Positions 1 to 7,906 of a stretch of DNA of 64,000 nt are shown here, piece by piece. Origin of the DNA: an uncultured Bacteroidia bacterium (GTDB taxonomy: Bacteria > Bacteroidota > Bacteroidia > Bacteroidales > UBA932); NCBI GenBank assembly GCA_902788175.1, contig CADAJF010000006.1:1-64000 (forward strand), read 5' to 3'. Position 1 is the stretch's first letter, and the number at the start of each line of letters is the position of its first letter. Below the pieces are notes generated by a model, which saw only the letters and a list, made by a program, of their open reading frames with translations, had not been told where the DNA came from and did no database searches. Made by a program: the position numbers and the translations under genes.

Positions 1-1
1 C

Positions 2-340
2 GCCCACTATCGCCGTGTGCTGGAAGAATGGATGGAACACGAGAAACCCCATCTGAATCCGGACTTCAAACTTCTGGACCTTCAGACCGTGCTGCCGATG
101 AACCGCACATACCTCTCCCATTTCATCCACACGGAATATGGAATCACCTTCTATCAGTTCGTGAACCATCATCGCATCCGGGAGGCCAAGCGCCTTAAAA
201 CCGAGCATCCGGATATCCGGATGGCGGACTTGTCGGCCCGCTGCGGCTTCTCTTCCCCTTCGGTCTTTTCCCGCACCTTCACCGCCGTCACCGGCCTTCC
301 TCCCCACAAGTGGACCCGGGAGGCGGACCCGCAAAATTGA
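2..340 (+). CDS. AraC-type helix-turn-helix regulator, C-terminal part (5' end outside window)
   Basis: The reading frame is open from the left edge, so only the C-terminal 110 or so residues are present. A GTG at 17 is an internal codon, not a convincing start. The sequence has the AraC/XylS DNA-binding fold: a first helix-turn-helix around 'MNRTYLSHFIHTEYG', the linker 'FYQFVNHHRIREAKRL', and a second helix-turn-helix with the family hallmark 'ADLSARCGFSSPSVFSRTF' ending in 'TGLPPHKW'. In Bacteroidota this domain is often the output end of a larger membrane or hybrid sensor, but the sensing part cannot be seen here. The target is unknown; no neighbour clearly indicates one. Confidence 0.85.
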   Translation, partial: AHYRRVLEEWMEHEKPHLNPDFKLLDLQTVLPMNRTYLSHFIHTEYGITFYQFVNHHRIREAKRLKTEHPDIRMADLSARCGFSSPSVFSRTFTAVTGLPPHKWTREADPQN

Positions 341-384
341 TTCTGCGTAAAAATCTGCCCCGGATTTTTGACTCTGCGTAAAAA
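337..384. repeat. Two 17-bp direct repeats, TTGAyTCTGCGTAAAAA
   Basis: Copies at 337-353 and 368-384 differ at one base and lie 31 bp apart, directly after (and overlapping the stop of) the AraC-type gene. Function unknown; possibly tandem binding sites or a decayed repeat. Confidence 0.5.
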
Positions 385-402
385 GTGTGCTCCGGCCCCT
401 TG

Positions 403-425
403 CCGGGGTGGCGGTTTTGCTGAAC
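403..425 (+). repeat. Copy 1 of a GC-rich repeat flanking the ATPase gene
   Basis: The sequence CCGGGGTGGCGG followed by TTTTGCTGAAC recurs after the ATPase gene (1767-1791) with a 2-bp length difference and one substitution. In both places CCCC/GGGG-containing sequence just upstream can pair with it to form a hairpin. It may be a REP-like element or the boundary of an acquired cassette. Confidence 0.45.
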
Positions 426-485
426 TAGCATACCCCATTTTGTTCTTTCATTATCGGCACTTTTTTTCACTTCAGTTTTTCTTTT

Positions 486-493
486 TATCTTTG
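486..493 (+). promoter_or_regulatory. Candidate -7 box TATCTTTG
   Basis: Exact match to the Bacteroidota TAnnTTTG box in AT-rich DNA 57 bases before the ATPase start codon. No clear TTTG box is seen at the usual -33 distance. Confidence 0.5.
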
Positions 494-549
494 CAAAGGA
501 TAAAGAAGAATAAAAGAAAGTAAAGAAAAATAAACGTAAGTAAAACTGA

Positions 550-1641
550 ATGAACAACTATATCTTTCAGCCAACATTCGGAAACCGTCCCAACGAATAT
601 ATCGGCAGGGATGAGATTATCAATCAGTTTATGGAAGGATTGCGAGAACCTGTCGGCTCCCGTAATCGCTGCACATTGTTTCTTGGTCAAAGAGGTATGG
701 GTAAAACCGCCTTGCTGCTGGAACTCGGTGACCGGGCTGCAAAGCAAGACTTTGTCATTGCAAGGGTAACGGCCTACGAAGGAATGCCGAAAGCGATCAT
801 AGAACAATTACAGCTCAACGGATCCCCATTCTTCAAGGACGAAAAACGAAAAGTCACGGGATTTAATGCCGGAGTATTCGGCTTTTCCTTCGGGCTCACA
901 TTTTCTGAAGCCGCTGAGCGGCAATATGGTTTCCGCTCAAAGATGTCCCTCCTGTGTGATCGTCTTGCCGAAAAGGGAAAAGGTGTCTTGATTCTTATCG
1001 ATGAGGTTTGCTCCTCCGCCGCCATGCGCGAGGTCGCGTCGGCCTATCAAGAGTTGGTGGGGGACGGAAAGAACATCGCCATTGCCATGGCGGGGCTCCC
1101 CCATGCCGTATCCAGCGTACTGAACGATAAAGTTTTAACTTTCCTGAACAGAGCAACCAAAATTGAGCTCGGATTGATATCCACGAACCTCATCAAAGCA
1201 TATTACAACCAGGTATTCGAATCAATCGGTATTCATGCATCGGATGATATCCTTCACAAGGCGGCCGCTGCAACACGAGGATTTCCGTACTTGATGCAAC
1301 TCGTCGGCTATTACTTGATTCGTTACACACCGGAGAACGGAGAAATAGGCGAGTCAATCATGGATAAGGCCGAAAAAGCGGCCATGAATGATCTGGAAGA
1401 CAACGTATTTAAGCCTATTCTTGTCCCCCTCTCAGACAACGACCGCTTTTTCCTCGAGGCTATGGCCAAATGCGGTGAAACAATCACTACCGCCAAACTT
1501 CAGTCTAAACTGGGGAAAAAGAGTCAGGCTCTCCAGACCTATAGAAAACGGCTTCTCGATGTGGGTGTCATTGCTGCGCCACGAAGGGGAGAACTAGTGT
1601 TTACCGTTCCATATTTCGATGAGTACCTACGAAAAAGCTAA
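550..1641 (+). CDS. Stand-alone AAA ATPase (AAA_16/Orc-like ATP-binding protein)
   Basis: This 363-residue protein has a Walker A motif GQRGMGKT (residues 46-53), a Walker B 'LILIDE' (147-152) and a C-terminal region compatible with a winged helix ('LQSKLGKKSQALQTYRKRLLDVGVI'). The start 'TFGNRPNEYIGRDEIINQF' is typical of single-gene ATPases with an AAA_16-like domain found in gut bacteria, whose role is not established. There is no signal peptide or membrane segment, so it should be cytosolic. It has its own -7 box, no operon partner, lower GC than the housekeeping genes around it, and related repeats on both sides, which together suggest acquisition. A link to defence or DNA transactions is only a guess. 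Confidence 0.75.
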   Translation: MNNYIFQPTFGNRPNEYIGRDEIINQFMEGLREPVGSRNRCTLFLGQRGMGKTALLLELGDRAAKQDFVIARVTAYEGMPKAIIEQLQLNGSPFFKDEKRKVTGFNAGVFGFSFGLTFSEAAERQYGFRSKMSLLCDRLAEKGKGVLILIDEVCSSAAMREVASAYQELVGDGKNIAIAMAGLPHAVSSVLNDKVLTFLNRATKIELGLISTNLIKAYYNQVFESIGIHASDDILHKAAAATRGFPYLMQLVGYYLIRYTPENGEIGESIMDKAEKAAMNDLEDNVFKPILVPLSDNDRFFLEAMAKCGETITTAKLQSKLGKKSQALQTYRKRLLDVGVIAAPRRGELVFTVPYFDEYLRKS

Positions 1642-1752
1642 TCCTGGTATGTAAGTACCAATGATGATGACGATTGGATGTACTTTGTGTATAATGTCCG
1701 GGCCTGCCTGGCTTTTTAACCGATTCAATCTCATAGATAATAAATGAATCTT

Positions 1753-1791
1753 GCCGCCATCCCACACCGGGGTGGCGGCGTTCTGCTGAAC
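1753..1791 (+). repeat. Hairpin plus copy 2 of the ATPase-flanking repeat
   Basis: GCCGCCATCCC (1753-1763) pairs with GGGGTGGCGGC (1769-1779) around a 5-nt loop, with one G-T wobble. The segment 1767-1791 repeats 403-425. No T-run follows on the + strand, so it is a weak terminator candidate and more likely a repeat element. Confidence 0.45.
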
Positions 1792-1800
1792 CCTCATAAT

Positions 1801-2196
1801 TCATTTCCCGTTTGAAATGAATCTGCAGGCCGCAAAAATGAGCATCGGCCCAAGGCCTGAGTAGAAGGATGCTGTAAAATCGGCCGGAATGAAGGGCATG
1901 AATTTAAGCGCCATTCCAAGGCATGACATGCATACAATCAGAATCCAGCCCCGGAGCGGAAAGGTATTCCAAAAGTTGGTTGTTGCCGGAAGGCTTGTAA
2001 TGCGCGCCGAGTATTTGTCCACAATCTTTCGAAACATCATGAAAAAACTAAGCAGGACAAATGCCGATATGAGCATCAGCCACCATAATTTCTGCGATGG
2101 CATTGTCAGGTAAGCCCTGATGCCTTTGACCGTAATGACCAAGCCTGGAATACCCCAAAAGGCGGCAGCAATATAATATAGATACTTTCTGCTCAT
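1801..2196 (-). CDS. Small integral membrane protein of unknown function
   Basis: This 131-residue protein starts 'MSRKYLYYIAAAFWGIPG' and shows about four hydrophobic segments: near residues 5-27, 36-55, 82-102 and 110-126. Charged loops lie between them ('RKIVDKYSAR'). No catalytic motif or recognisable family signature was found. It is a single gene on the - strand, with the fold-back element immediately upstream of its start, so its promoter may lie in or be interrupted by that element. I do not recognise the family; the membrane location is inferred from hydrophobicity. Confidence 0.6.
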   Translation of the reverse strand: MSRKYLYYIAAAFWGIPGLVITVKGIRAYLTMPSQKLWWLMLISAFVLLSFFMMFRKIVDKYSARITSLPATTNFWNTFPLRGWILIVCMSCLGMALKFMPFIPADFTASFYSGLGPMLIFAACRFISNGK

Positions 2197-2206
2197 ATAG
2201 TGCTTT

Positions 2207-2371
2207 AGAATCTGTTTTGAAATAATTCAATAAATTCTTTATGCTTCTTTTTGGTAAATTTTTCCTGAAAATTTTTGAACATAGGACCCCCTATGCCCAA
2301 AAATTTGTCAGAAAAAATTTCCTCAAAAATAACCGATAAATAAAACTATCAATCATTTCAAAACAGATTCT
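2207..2371. mobile_element. 165-bp fold-back element, MITE candidate
   Basis: Perfect 17-bp terminal inverted repeats AGAATCTGTTTTGAAAT (2207-2223) and its complement (2355-2371) enclose very AT-rich DNA. The interior contains a second, nearly perfect palindrome (2256-2320) whose arms include CATAGG/CCTATG and TTTTTG/CAAAAA blocks. The element carries no ORF and sits between the 131-residue gene and the end of mfd. No clear target-site duplication is visible. The structure fits a non-autonomous MITE or decayed insertion sequence. Confidence 0.55.
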
Positions 2372-2374
2372 TAA

Positions 2375-5300
2375 TTACTGCAGGATTTTTAAAACTGAGA
2401 GGGCCTTGGAGAGGGTGTCTATGCCTCGGGAGACGGTGCGGAGGCGGCCGCCGTCCTGGTTGAATTTGAAAAGGGCAGGGTGGTCATTGACTTTTCCAAT
2501 GACCTTTTCAAACACTTTGGACTGGTAGTAGCCGCTGAGGGGATTATTGACAAAGAACATGATTTGCATGCCGTTTTTGACAATAATCTTCTCAAAGCCC
2601 AGAGAAGCACCTGCATTCCTGATTTTTACCACCTGGAACAGATTGTCCACCTCTTCCGGAAGCGGGCCGAAACGGTCCTGCACCTGGGCGCGGAGGCGGT
2701 CTATTTCCCGCTCGTCCGTCAGGGCATCCAGCAGTTTGTACATACGCAGTTTCTCTGCCGTGATGTCTATATACTCGTCCGGAATATAGGCGGGTTTATC
2801 CGTTTCAATGGTACAGTCTTCCACAAACTTCTGCTGCCCGGGGCGGGTGGTGATGCCAGTTTCCACACCCAGTTCTTCCATAGCTTCCGAGAGGATTTTC
2901 TGGTAGGTCTCGTAGCCCATGTCGGAGATAAAGCCGCTTTGCTCGGCCCCCAGCAAGTTGCCGGCCCCGCGGATATCCAGATCCTGCATGGCAATATTGA
3001 AACCGCTGCCAAGGTCAGAGAATTCCTCGATGGCGCGAAGCCGGCGGCGGGCATCGTCCGTAATGCTCACCAGCGGCGGTACAATGAGGTAGCAGAATGC
3101 CTTCTTGTTGGATCGGCCCACCCTTCCGCGCAGCTGGTGAAGGTCGCTGAGGCCGATATTCTGCGCCTGGTTCACCAGGATGGTATTGGCGTTGGGAATA
3201 TCCAGGCCATTCTCTATGATGGTGGTGCAGAGGAGCATGTCAAAATCCCCGCGGATAAAGGAAAGCATCCTGTCTTCCAGCTGTTTACCTTCCATCTGCC
3301 CGTGCGCCACGCAGATTTTCATATCCGGCACAAGGCGGTGCAGAATATCCTCTATGGCCGGCAGCTGCTCTACCTTGTTGTGCAGGAAAAAGATTTGTCC
3401 GCCGCGGTTAAGTTCGTAATTGATGATGCTCTTGATTTCCGACTCATCAAAAAGGATAATCTCTGTCTGGATAGGGATGCGGTTGGGCGGCGGAGTCTGG
3501 ATAATGGAAAGGTCCCTGGCCCCCAGCAGTGAAAACTGGAGTGTACGCGGAATAGGCGTAGCCGTAAGCGTAAGGGTATCCACGGAATGCTTAATCTGGC
3601 GCAGTTTTTCTTTGGCCGATACCCCGAATTTCTGCTCCTCGTCTATAATCAGCATTCCTAAATCCTTGAATTCAAAGCCATTGCCCAAAATCTTATGCGT
3701 ACCTATGAGGATGTCAATCGTACCTTCTTTCAGGCGCTTTTTGATGGCTGTAATCTCCCGGGCGGTCCTAAGCCGGCTCACATATTCCACCGTACAGGGG
3801 AAATTGGCAAGGCGTGCCTTGAAGGTCTCGTAATGCTGCAGGGAAAGGATGGTAGTAGGTACCAGCACCGCCACCTGCTTGGAATCCGAAACGGCCTTGA
3901 AAGCTGACCGGACGGCGATTTCCGTTTTTCCAAAGCCCACATCGCCGCAGATAAGGCGGTCCATGGGGCACTTGTCTTCCATATCCTCCTTCACCGCCTT
4001 GGTGGCCCTTTCCTGGTCCGGTGTATCCTCATACATGAAGGAAGATTCCAGCTCTTCCTGCAGGTAGGTATCGGCCGAAAAAGCAAAGCCTTCGGAGGCG
4101 CGGCGCTTGGCGTAAAGTTGGATCAGTTCCTTGGCAATATCCTTTACGCGGGATTTGGCGGCACTTTTGAGGTTGCTCCAGGTTTTGGAACCCAGCTTGT
4201 TGATGCGCGGCGGCTCCCCTTCCTTGGAACGGAAGCGGGAAATCTTGTGCAGGGAATGTACGGACACAAATACTACGTCTCCGCCGCTGTAGAGGAGTTT
4301 CACTACCTCGTGGACACGGCCTTTGTCGTCCTTCATTTTGACCAGGCCGCCGAAAATACCCACGCCATGGTCTATATGCACCACATAATCTCCCAGGTTG
4401 AAGGAACTTAAGTCGTTGAGCGTGAGTTGTTCCGACTTTTCTACGGTGCGGCGCAGGCGAACGCGGTGGAAACGGTCAAAAATCTCATGGTCCGTGTACC
4501 AGCACACCTTGTTTTCATGGTCGATAAAACCTGCATGAATGTTTTTTCCCGTCACAAATTCCGGCAGCAGGGCATGCGGATCCTGCAGCATGATGGACCG
4601 CAGGCGATCCAGCTGGCTCTCCTTTTCCCCGAAAATATAGACCTTATAACCTCCTTCCAGGCGGGAGCGGATATCGCCCAACAGCAGTTCAAAATTCTTA
4701 TTGAAAACCGGCTGGGGAGAAATCTGGAATTTAAGCGCCGGAGCATCCTGCCTTTGCAGCGGAATATCCAAATATACATGCCTGTATGACAGTAAATTGC
4801 CGAAAAAAGCCCTCTCCTTGTACATATCGGACGAATCCAGCCAGACAGTAGTTTGGGTAGGAAGCAGACTAGGCAGCGACTCTCCTTCTTCCGGTTCCCT
4901 GGCGGCGATGTCCGGGTAGATATCGGCCCGGGAAACTTTTTCCAGGGAAAGTTGGGTGTTGCAGTCGAAGGTATGGATTTTCTCTACCTCGTTGCCAAAA
5001 AAGCTGAGGCGGTAGGGTTTTTCCGAGGAAAAGGAGAATATGTCAATGACAGCGCCACGCAGCGCAAACTGGCCAGGGGCCGATACAAAGTCCACCTTTT
5101 CAAAACCTTCGGAGATCAGGCGCTCACGGATGGAGTCGTAGCGGATCTGTTCCCCTTCCGTTATGGTCAAAAGGGCGGCCGATAATTTTTCCGGTGCAGG
5201 AACCTTTTCTTCCAGTGCTTCCGGATAGGTGACTATAAAGAGTTTATCTTCCGTAGCATGGCCCAGCAACTTGCCTAAAGCAGCCGTACGCTGCACTCCG

Positions 5301-5566
5301 AGGGAGGATTTGTAATTGCTGCGCTCGACACTTTTCCCGGACTCCGGCAGGAAAAAAACGCAATCCCCTTCCACCAGGTTGTAAAGGTCTGCGCTGCAAT
5401 ACTCGGCCGATTCCCTGGTAGGAAGCACCACTAGATGCAGTCCCTCCTGCGCCACCTGGGAAAGAACCGCCCATCGGGCCGACAAAAAAAGGCCGCTGCA
5501 AAACACTTCCGGAGCATTTTCCAGCTTTTTTTGCAGTACGCCGCTTGAATTACTACTTATTAACAT
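2375..5566 (-). CDS. mfd: Transcription-repair coupling factor Mfd
   Basis: Mfd is a DNA translocase that pushes stalled RNA polymerase off the template and recruits UvrA for nucleotide-excision repair. The 1063-residue protein has the expected order: a UvrB-like N-terminal part; the RNA-polymerase-interacting domain beginning near 'FNLGDYVVHIDHGVGIFGG'; the RecG-like helicase core with Walker A GDVGFGKTE near residue 540 and the DEEQ box in 'IIDEEQKFGV'; then the helicase motifs 'TATPIPRTL' and 'QLRGRVGRS' and the C-terminal TRCF domain. It is slightly shorter than the E. coli protein, as usual in this phylum. The gene stands alone and is divergent from ruvB across a 376-bp spacer. Confidence 0.97.
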   Translation of the reverse strand: MLISSNSSGVLQKKLENAPEVFCSGLFLSARWAVLSQVAQEGLHLVVLPTRESAEYCSADLYNLVEGDCVFFLPESGKSVERSNYKSSLGVQRTAALGKLLGHATEDKLFIVTYPEALEEKVPAPEKLSAALLTITEGEQIRYDSIRERLISEGFEKVDFVSAPGQFALRGAVIDIFSFSSEKPYRLSFFGNEVEKIHTFDCNTQLSLEKVSRADIYPDIAAREPEEGESLPSLLPTQTTVWLDSSDMYKERAFFGNLLSYRHVYLDIPLQRQDAPALKFQISPQPVFNKNFELLLGDIRSRLEGGYKVYIFGEKESQLDRLRSIMLQDPHALLPEFVTGKNIHAGFIDHENKVCWYTDHEIFDRFHRVRLRRTVEKSEQLTLNDLSSFNLGDYVVHIDHGVGIFGGLVKMKDDKGRVHEVVKLLYSGGDVVFVSVHSLHKISRFRSKEGEPPRINKLGSKTWSNLKSAAKSRVKDIAKELIQLYAKRRASEGFAFSADTYLQEELESSFMYEDTPDQERATKAVKEDMEDKCPMDRLICGDVGFGKTEIAVRSAFKAVSDSKQVAVLVPTTILSLQHYETFKARLANFPCTVEYVSRLRTAREITAIKKRLKEGTIDILIGTHKILGNGFEFKDLGMLIIDEEQKFGVSAKEKLRQIKHSVDTLTLTATPIPRTLQFSLLGARDLSIIQTPPPNRIPIQTEIILFDESEIKSIINYELNRGGQIFFLHNKVEQLPAIEDILHRLVPDMKICVAHGQMEGKQLEDRMLSFIRGDFDMLLCTTIIENGLDIPNANTILVNQAQNIGLSDLHQLRGRVGRSNKKAFCYLIVPPLVSITDDARRRLRAIEEFSDLGSGFNIAMQDLDIRGAGNLLGAEQSGFISDMGYETYQKILSEAMEELGVETGITTRPGQQKFVEDCTIETDKPAYIPDEYIDITAEKLRMYKLLDALTDEREIDRLRAQVQDRFGPLPEEVDNLFQVVKIRNAGASLGFEKIIVKNGMQIMFFVNNPLSGYYQSKVFEKVIGKVNDHPALFKFNQDGGRLRTVSRGIDTLSKALSVLKILQ

Positions 5567-5839
5567 TCCTGCCTTTTTTCCGTTGAAAACCTGTTGGTAA
5601 GCCTGTTAATAAGTGGACTCAGGAAAGTTGATAAAAATATTTCCGCTTTCTTCCACTGCTCGTTCACAGGGCACTAACATGGTTTTTCACTCTTTATTTT
5701 TATGTAAATAATTGACTATTATGCGCTTATTTATGTTATTAACATTTTAACAGCTTTATAATAACCAACATTTTATATAAAAAGAAATAAAACATTATAT
5801 AAATTAATTCCGTGTCCCGGAGGCCTTTGGCCGACAGCC

Positions 5840-5864
5840 TTTTCCCTCCCTGAGGGAGGGAAAA
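5840..5864. repeat. Perfect 11-bp-stem hairpin, intergenic repeat candidate
   Basis: TTTTCCCTCCC and GGGAGGGAAAA surround a TGA loop. It lies between two divergent promoters, so it cannot terminate either gene. A REP-like intergenic repeat is the likelier explanation. Confidence 0.5.
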
Positions 5865-5912
5865 CGGGAAATGGGAGGGGTAACGTATATATAAAATATC
5901 TGTCATTTTATT

Positions 5913-5920
5913 TATCTTTG
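5913..5920 (+). promoter_or_regulatory. Candidate -7 box TATCTTTG for ruvB
   Basis: Exact TAnnTTTG match ending 22 bases before the ruvB start codon, implying a leader of about 15 nt. No good -33 TTTG is seen. Confidence 0.55.
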
Positions 5921-5942
5921 TATTCTAAAAATTCTAAAACTC

Positions 5943-6983
5943 ATGACCGACTTTGACCCGCATAACCCAACTGAGCGCAAAGATAGTGAATTTGACGGAA
6001 TCATCCGCCCCCAGGAGCTGGATGATTTTACCGGACAGAGGGAAATTGTCTCTAATCTGAGTATCTATATCAAGGCGGCCAAAATGCGGGGAGAAGCCCT
6101 GGACCATGTTCTTTTTCACGGCCCTCCCGGCCTTGGAAAAACCACCCTGGCACATATTATCGCCAACGAGATGGGCGTGAACATGAAGGTGACTTCCGGC
6201 CCTGTGCTGGACAAACCCGGAGACCTGGCGGGCCTTCTTACCGGCCTGGAAACAGGAGATGTGCTTTTCATAGACGAGATTCACCGCCTTTCTCCGGAAG
6301 TGGAGGAATACCTCTATTCCGCCATGGAGGACTACGTGATTGACATCATGATAGACAAGGGGCCGGGGGCCAGGTCGGTGCGCATCAACCTGAATCCTTT
6401 CACGCTGGTGGGGGCCACAACCAGAAGCGGCCTGCTCACAGCTCCGCTCAGGGCGCGCTTTGGAATCAACTGCGCGCTGGAGTACTATGACACGCAGGAC
6501 CTGCAGAAGATAATAGGGCGCAGCGCCCGCATCCTGAACCTGGAAATTGACGACGATGCAGCTTACGAAATAGCGCTCCGAAGCCGGGGGACGGCCCGTA
6601 TAGCCAATGCGCTGCTGCGCCGCGTACGGGACTTTGCCCAGGTGCTGGGAGATGGCCGCATTAACCTGGAAATCAGTCGCTTTGCACTGAATAAACTCAA
6701 AATAGACACCCGCGGCCTGGATGCCATAGACAACAAGATACTCCGTACCATGATCCTCACCTTCAAGGGCGGTCCGGTTGGCGTGGGTACCCTGGCCACC
6801 TCCATCAGCGAGGATGCCGGCACCCTGGAAGAGGTCTATGAGCCTTTCCTGATTAAGGAAGGCTTTATTATCCGCACTCAGCGGGGACGTATAGCCACAG
6901 ATCTGGCATACCAGCATCTGGGCATGGAACAGTATATTAACCAACGTAAATATAACACTGATGAAAACGGCACACTTTTTTAG
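5943..6983 (+). CDS. ruvB: Holliday junction branch-migration ATPase RuvB
   Basis: RuvB is the hexameric motor that drives branch migration of Holliday junctions together with RuvA. At 346 residues it has the family length. Visible motifs are Walker [10 protein letters not shown] (about residues 60-68), Walker B '[11 protein letters not shown]', the sensor '[11 protein letters not shown]' with the arginine-finger region 'APLRARFG', and the C-terminal winged helix ending near '[23 protein letters not shown]'. RuvA and RuvC are not adjacent. Its last 23 bases overlap the start of the secreted hydrolase gene, so the two are probably co-transcribed and translationally coupled, although no functional link is known. 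Confidence 0.97.
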   Translation: MTDFDPHNPTERKDSEFDGIIRPQELDDFTGQREIVSNLSIYIKAAKMRGEALDHVLFHGPPGLGKTTLAHIIANEMGVNMKVTSGPVLDKPGDLAGLLTGLETGDVLFIDEIHRLSPEVEEYLYSAMEDYVIDIMIDKGPGARSVRINLNPFTLVGATTRSGLLTAPLRARFGINCALEYYDTQDLQKIIGRSARILNLEIDDDAAYEIALRSRGTARIANALLRRVRDFAQVLGDGRINLEISRFALNKLKIDTRGLDAIDNKILRTMILTFKGGPVGVGTLATSISEDAGTLEEVYEPFLIKEGFIIRTQRGRIATDLAYQHLGMEQYINQRKYNTDENGTLF

Positions 6984-7767
6984 CGTACTCTTTCTCTTTT
7001 TTGCCATTCCTTCGTTTGCCTGCACTTCCGTTATCGTGAGCAGCAAGCACACCAAAGACGGAAAGGCCGTGATGTTCAAGCACCGGGATTCCCAGTGCCA
7101 GGATGTGAATGTAGAGTATTTCCAAGGCGAGAAATACCGCCTGGTAGGGCTGGTGAACCGCGATTGGCGGACCAATCCCTCGGCCAAGATTCCTGCCGGC
7201 ATGCCGGAGGTATGGGGCGGCATGAACGAGACAGGCTTTGCCATCATGAACACCGCCACTTATGATTTGAAGGACGATGATGTTCCGCAGGAAATGATGG
7301 ACTGCGAAGGCGTATTCATGTACAGGGCACTGGAAATCTGCGAAACCCTGGAGGACTTTGAACATTTCCTGGATACCCTTTCCCGGCCCATGAGGGTGGA
7401 AGCCAATTTTGGCGTAATCGACGAAAAAGGCGGCGCCGCCTACTATGAGGTGAACAACCACAAGTGGGTGAAGTACGATGTGAACAAAGAGCCCCTTGGT
7501 TACCGTGTAGTGACCAATTTCACCATGACTGGCCGCGAAGACAAGCGCCTGGGCGTGGACCGCTACATCAAAACGCACAAGATCCTGGCCTCCACTTATG
7601 TTCCCATGGAAAACTGGGACCACGCTTTCTTTATCACCAATATTTCCTGCACCGGAAAACCCATCATGCGGGAGTCTTCTTCCTGTGCCATGGTGTTTGA
7701 AGGACGCACCTTCTGGGCCACCAAAGGAAAGCCGGACCGCACCCCCTGCGTTGCCTATACGCTATAA
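6961..7767 (+). CDS. Exported Ntn hydrolase, C45/choloylglycine-hydrolase-like
   Basis: The 268-residue protein begins with a hydrophobic signal segment ending 'IPSFA', followed at once by Cys21-Thr ('[14 protein letters not shown]'). In N-terminal-nucleophile hydrolases related to penicillin V acylase, bile salt hydrolase and acyl-CoA:6-APA acyltransferases, the nucleophile is exactly such a cysteine, exposed by removal of the leader. 'VMFKHRDSQ' and '[18 protein letters not shown]' fit the conserved N-terminal strands of that fold. The reaction would be linear C-N amide hydrolysis or acyl transfer, probably in the periplasm; the substrate is unknown. SFAC could also be read as a weak lipobox, which would compete with the nucleophile role. 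The gene overlaps ruvB by 23 bases in another frame. Confidence 0.8.
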   Translation: MKTAHFFSVLFLFFAIPSFACTSVIVSSKHTKDGKAVMFKHRDSQCQDVNVEYFQGEKYRLVGLVNRDWRTNPSAKIPAGMPEVWGGMNETGFAIMNTATYDLKDDDVPQEMMDCEGVFMYRALEICETLEDFEHFLDTLSRPMRVEANFGVIDEKGGAAYYEVNNHKWVKYDVNKEPLGYRVVTNFTMTGREDKRLGVDRYIKTHKILASTYVPMENWDHAFFITNISCTGKPIMRESSSCAMVFEGRTFWATKGKPDRTPCVAYTL

Positions 7768-7816
7768 ATTTCTGAAGGGAGTAATAAAAAATCACAATTT
7801 ATTCCCGAAAAATGCT

Positions 7817-7824
7817 TAAATTTG
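7817..7824 (+). promoter_or_regulatory. Candidate -7 box TAAATTTG for frdAB
   Basis: Exact TAnnTTTG match 82 bases before the frdA start codon. It implies a leader of roughly 75 nt that contains two hairpins. Confidence 0.5.
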
Positions 7825-7835
7825 CCGATAAGATG

Positions 7836-7876
7836 CCCGGTCGCAGCCGGGTGTCATTGTCGGCTTAACCGGCAAT
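7836..7876 (+). promoter_or_regulatory. Structured 5' leader of frdAB, two hairpins
   Basis: CCCGG (7836-7840) pairs with CCGGG (7847-7851). ATTGTCGG (7856-7863) pairs with CCGGCAAT (7869-7876) around CTTAA, with one G-T pair. Both lie between the -7 box and the frdA start. They could stabilise the message or regulate it; no known riboswitch was recognised. Confidence 0.4.
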
Positions 7877-7906
7877 CTGAAGCGAAGAAACACCAATTAT
7901 AAGTAT

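Larger units (their letters stand above)
5567..5942. other. 376-bp intergenic spacer between divergent mfd and ruvB
   Basis: Very AT-rich on the mfd side, with no ORF. It holds the hairpin at 5840-5864 and the ruvB -7 box at 5913-5920. I see nothing else to support. Confidence 0.6.

Noticed and set aside
5934..7259. A 441-codon - strand frame across ruvB and the hydrolase
   Set aside because: Antisense to two well-identified genes, with no recognisable protein features.
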